A stretch of DNA of 22,692 nucleotides from Flavobacteriaceae bacterium UBA3440. Its GTDB lineage: Bacteria; Bacteroidota; Bacteroidia; Flavobacteriales; Flavobacteriaceae. Of the stretch, positions 22,341 to 22,692 are shown piece by piece. Position numbers and translations under genes: made by a program. The notes under the pieces were generated by a model. The model did no database searches. It had not been told where the DNA came from and saw only the letters and a program-made list of their open reading frames with translations. Location of the stretch: the NCBI GenBank assembly GCA_002378585.1, contig DFSJ01000061.1, positions 1 to 22,692 of the forward strand. The letters are read 5' to 3'. The stretch's first letter is position 1, and each line of letters begins with the position of its first letter.

Positions 22341-22692
22341 TACAGCGTTCTCAAGTACTCCAAAACGGCTAGAGCTTCAGGCTCAGTCAAGTTTTGGTTG
22401 ATCATCATGGCGTTGTTGTATTCTTTGAGTAAGGCTTTCGCTATAGGATCTTTTTGGAGCATTTCCTGGGTGTTGAGCAACAGGTTAGCTACCCATTCTG
22501 GGCTTCTGCGCGCTAAAGTTCCCTGTACTGCAGGACCGATCATTCGTTGACCTACTTCATGGCACATGGTGCATTTACTTTCAAAAATATCTTGACCTAG
22601 AGCTGCTTTCTTGGCATCTACCTCGGCGCTGAAGGTAACCTTTTTGATGGGGCCTATACCTTTATTGGATAGATCAACAGGGGTTTGCGCTA
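22340..22692 (-). CDS. Monohaem cytochrome c, NosC-like, 5' end outside window
   Basis: The frame is open to the right edge, so about 116 C-terminal residues are seen. They contain one haem site, CTMCH (bases around 22562-22576), with a candidate axial Met near NNAMMINQNLT. The first visible residues, AQTPVDLSNKG, look like the junction after a signal peptide, so the protein should be exported to the periplasm and little is missing. The stretches GIGPIKKVTF, IGPAVQGTLARRSPEWVANLL, MLQKDPIAKALL and the QNLTEPEALAVLEYLR ending resemble the small cytochrome that precedes nosZ in Bacteroidota nitrous oxide reductase (clade II) clusters. That specific link is my recollection of the family, so electron donation to NosZ is a hypothesis. 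General cytochrome c assignment is secure. Confidence 0.88.
   Translation of the reverse strand, partial: AQTPVDLSNKGIGPIKKVTFSAEVDAKKAALGQDIFESKCTMCHEVGQRMIGPAVQGTLARRSPEWVANLLLNTQEMLQKDPIAKALLKEYNNAMMINQNLTEPEALAVLEYLRTL

Noticed and set aside
1..22692. tRNA, rRNA, riboswitch, CRISPR, insertion sequence or attachment site.
   Set aside because: I found no cloverleaf, spaced repeat array, transposase motif or terminal repeats, and coding sequence fills nearly the whole window. A covariance-model scan would be needed to exclude small structured RNAs.

Overview
The window looks like ordinary chromosome from a member of the Bacteroidota, most likely class Flavobacteriia. The evidence is the order fabF, rnc, IPExxxVDY-family gene, pyk at the left end, a complete Bat ("Bacteroides aerotolerance") locus, near-absence of Shine-Dalgarno sequences, and repeated matches to the Bacteroidota promoter -7 element TAnnTTTG upstream of transcription units. 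Base composition and codon use look even throughout. I see no insertion sequence, phage gene, tRNA, rRNA or CRISPR array, and no gene-free stretch longer than about 155 bases.

Layout. (1) Positions 1-4072, plus strand: the 3' part of fabF, then rnc, an IPExxxVDY-family gene, pyk and a CYTH-domain gene (fatty acid synthesis, RNA processing, glycolysis, phosphate-ester chemistry). (2) Positions 4069-5088, minus: pheS. (3) Positions 5149-14095, minus: an eight-gene locus read moxR, DUF58, a 532-residue two-TM protein, batA, batB, batC, batD, batE. All of its junctions overlap except moxR/DUF58. It should encode a MoxR AAA+ ATPase, three von Willebrand A-type proteins, two TPR proteins, a beta-rich BatD and an extra multi-domain membrane protein, acting together at the inner membrane and periplasm. 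(4) Positions 14250-17030, plus: a YdhF-like aldo/keto reductase, a short-chain dehydrogenase and an AlbA_2/Schlafen-like protein, apparently one operon. (5) Positions 17024-17971, minus: a PfkB-family sugar kinase. (6) Positions 18109-18837, plus: a PPP-type phosphoesterase. (7) Positions 18834-20932, minus: a CvpA-family membrane protein and an ALDH7-type (piperideine-6-carboxylate type) aldehyde dehydrogenase. (8) Positions 20980-21339, plus: a small uncharacterised protein. (9) Positions 21336-22692, minus: a monohaem cytochrome c resembling the one that accompanies nitrous oxide reductase in this phylum (5' end outside the window), coupled to gpsA.

The most notable pattern is compaction. 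All four convergent gene pairs overlap through their stop codons (4, 7, 4 and 4 bases), so no intergenic terminator is possible there. Eight same-strand pairs overlap by 1-8 bases. Perfect short hairpins lie inside coding DNA at or near three of the four convergent ends. The best candidate for undescribed biology among the proteins is the 532-residue protein between the DUF58 gene and batA. The rest is largely recognisable housekeeping.
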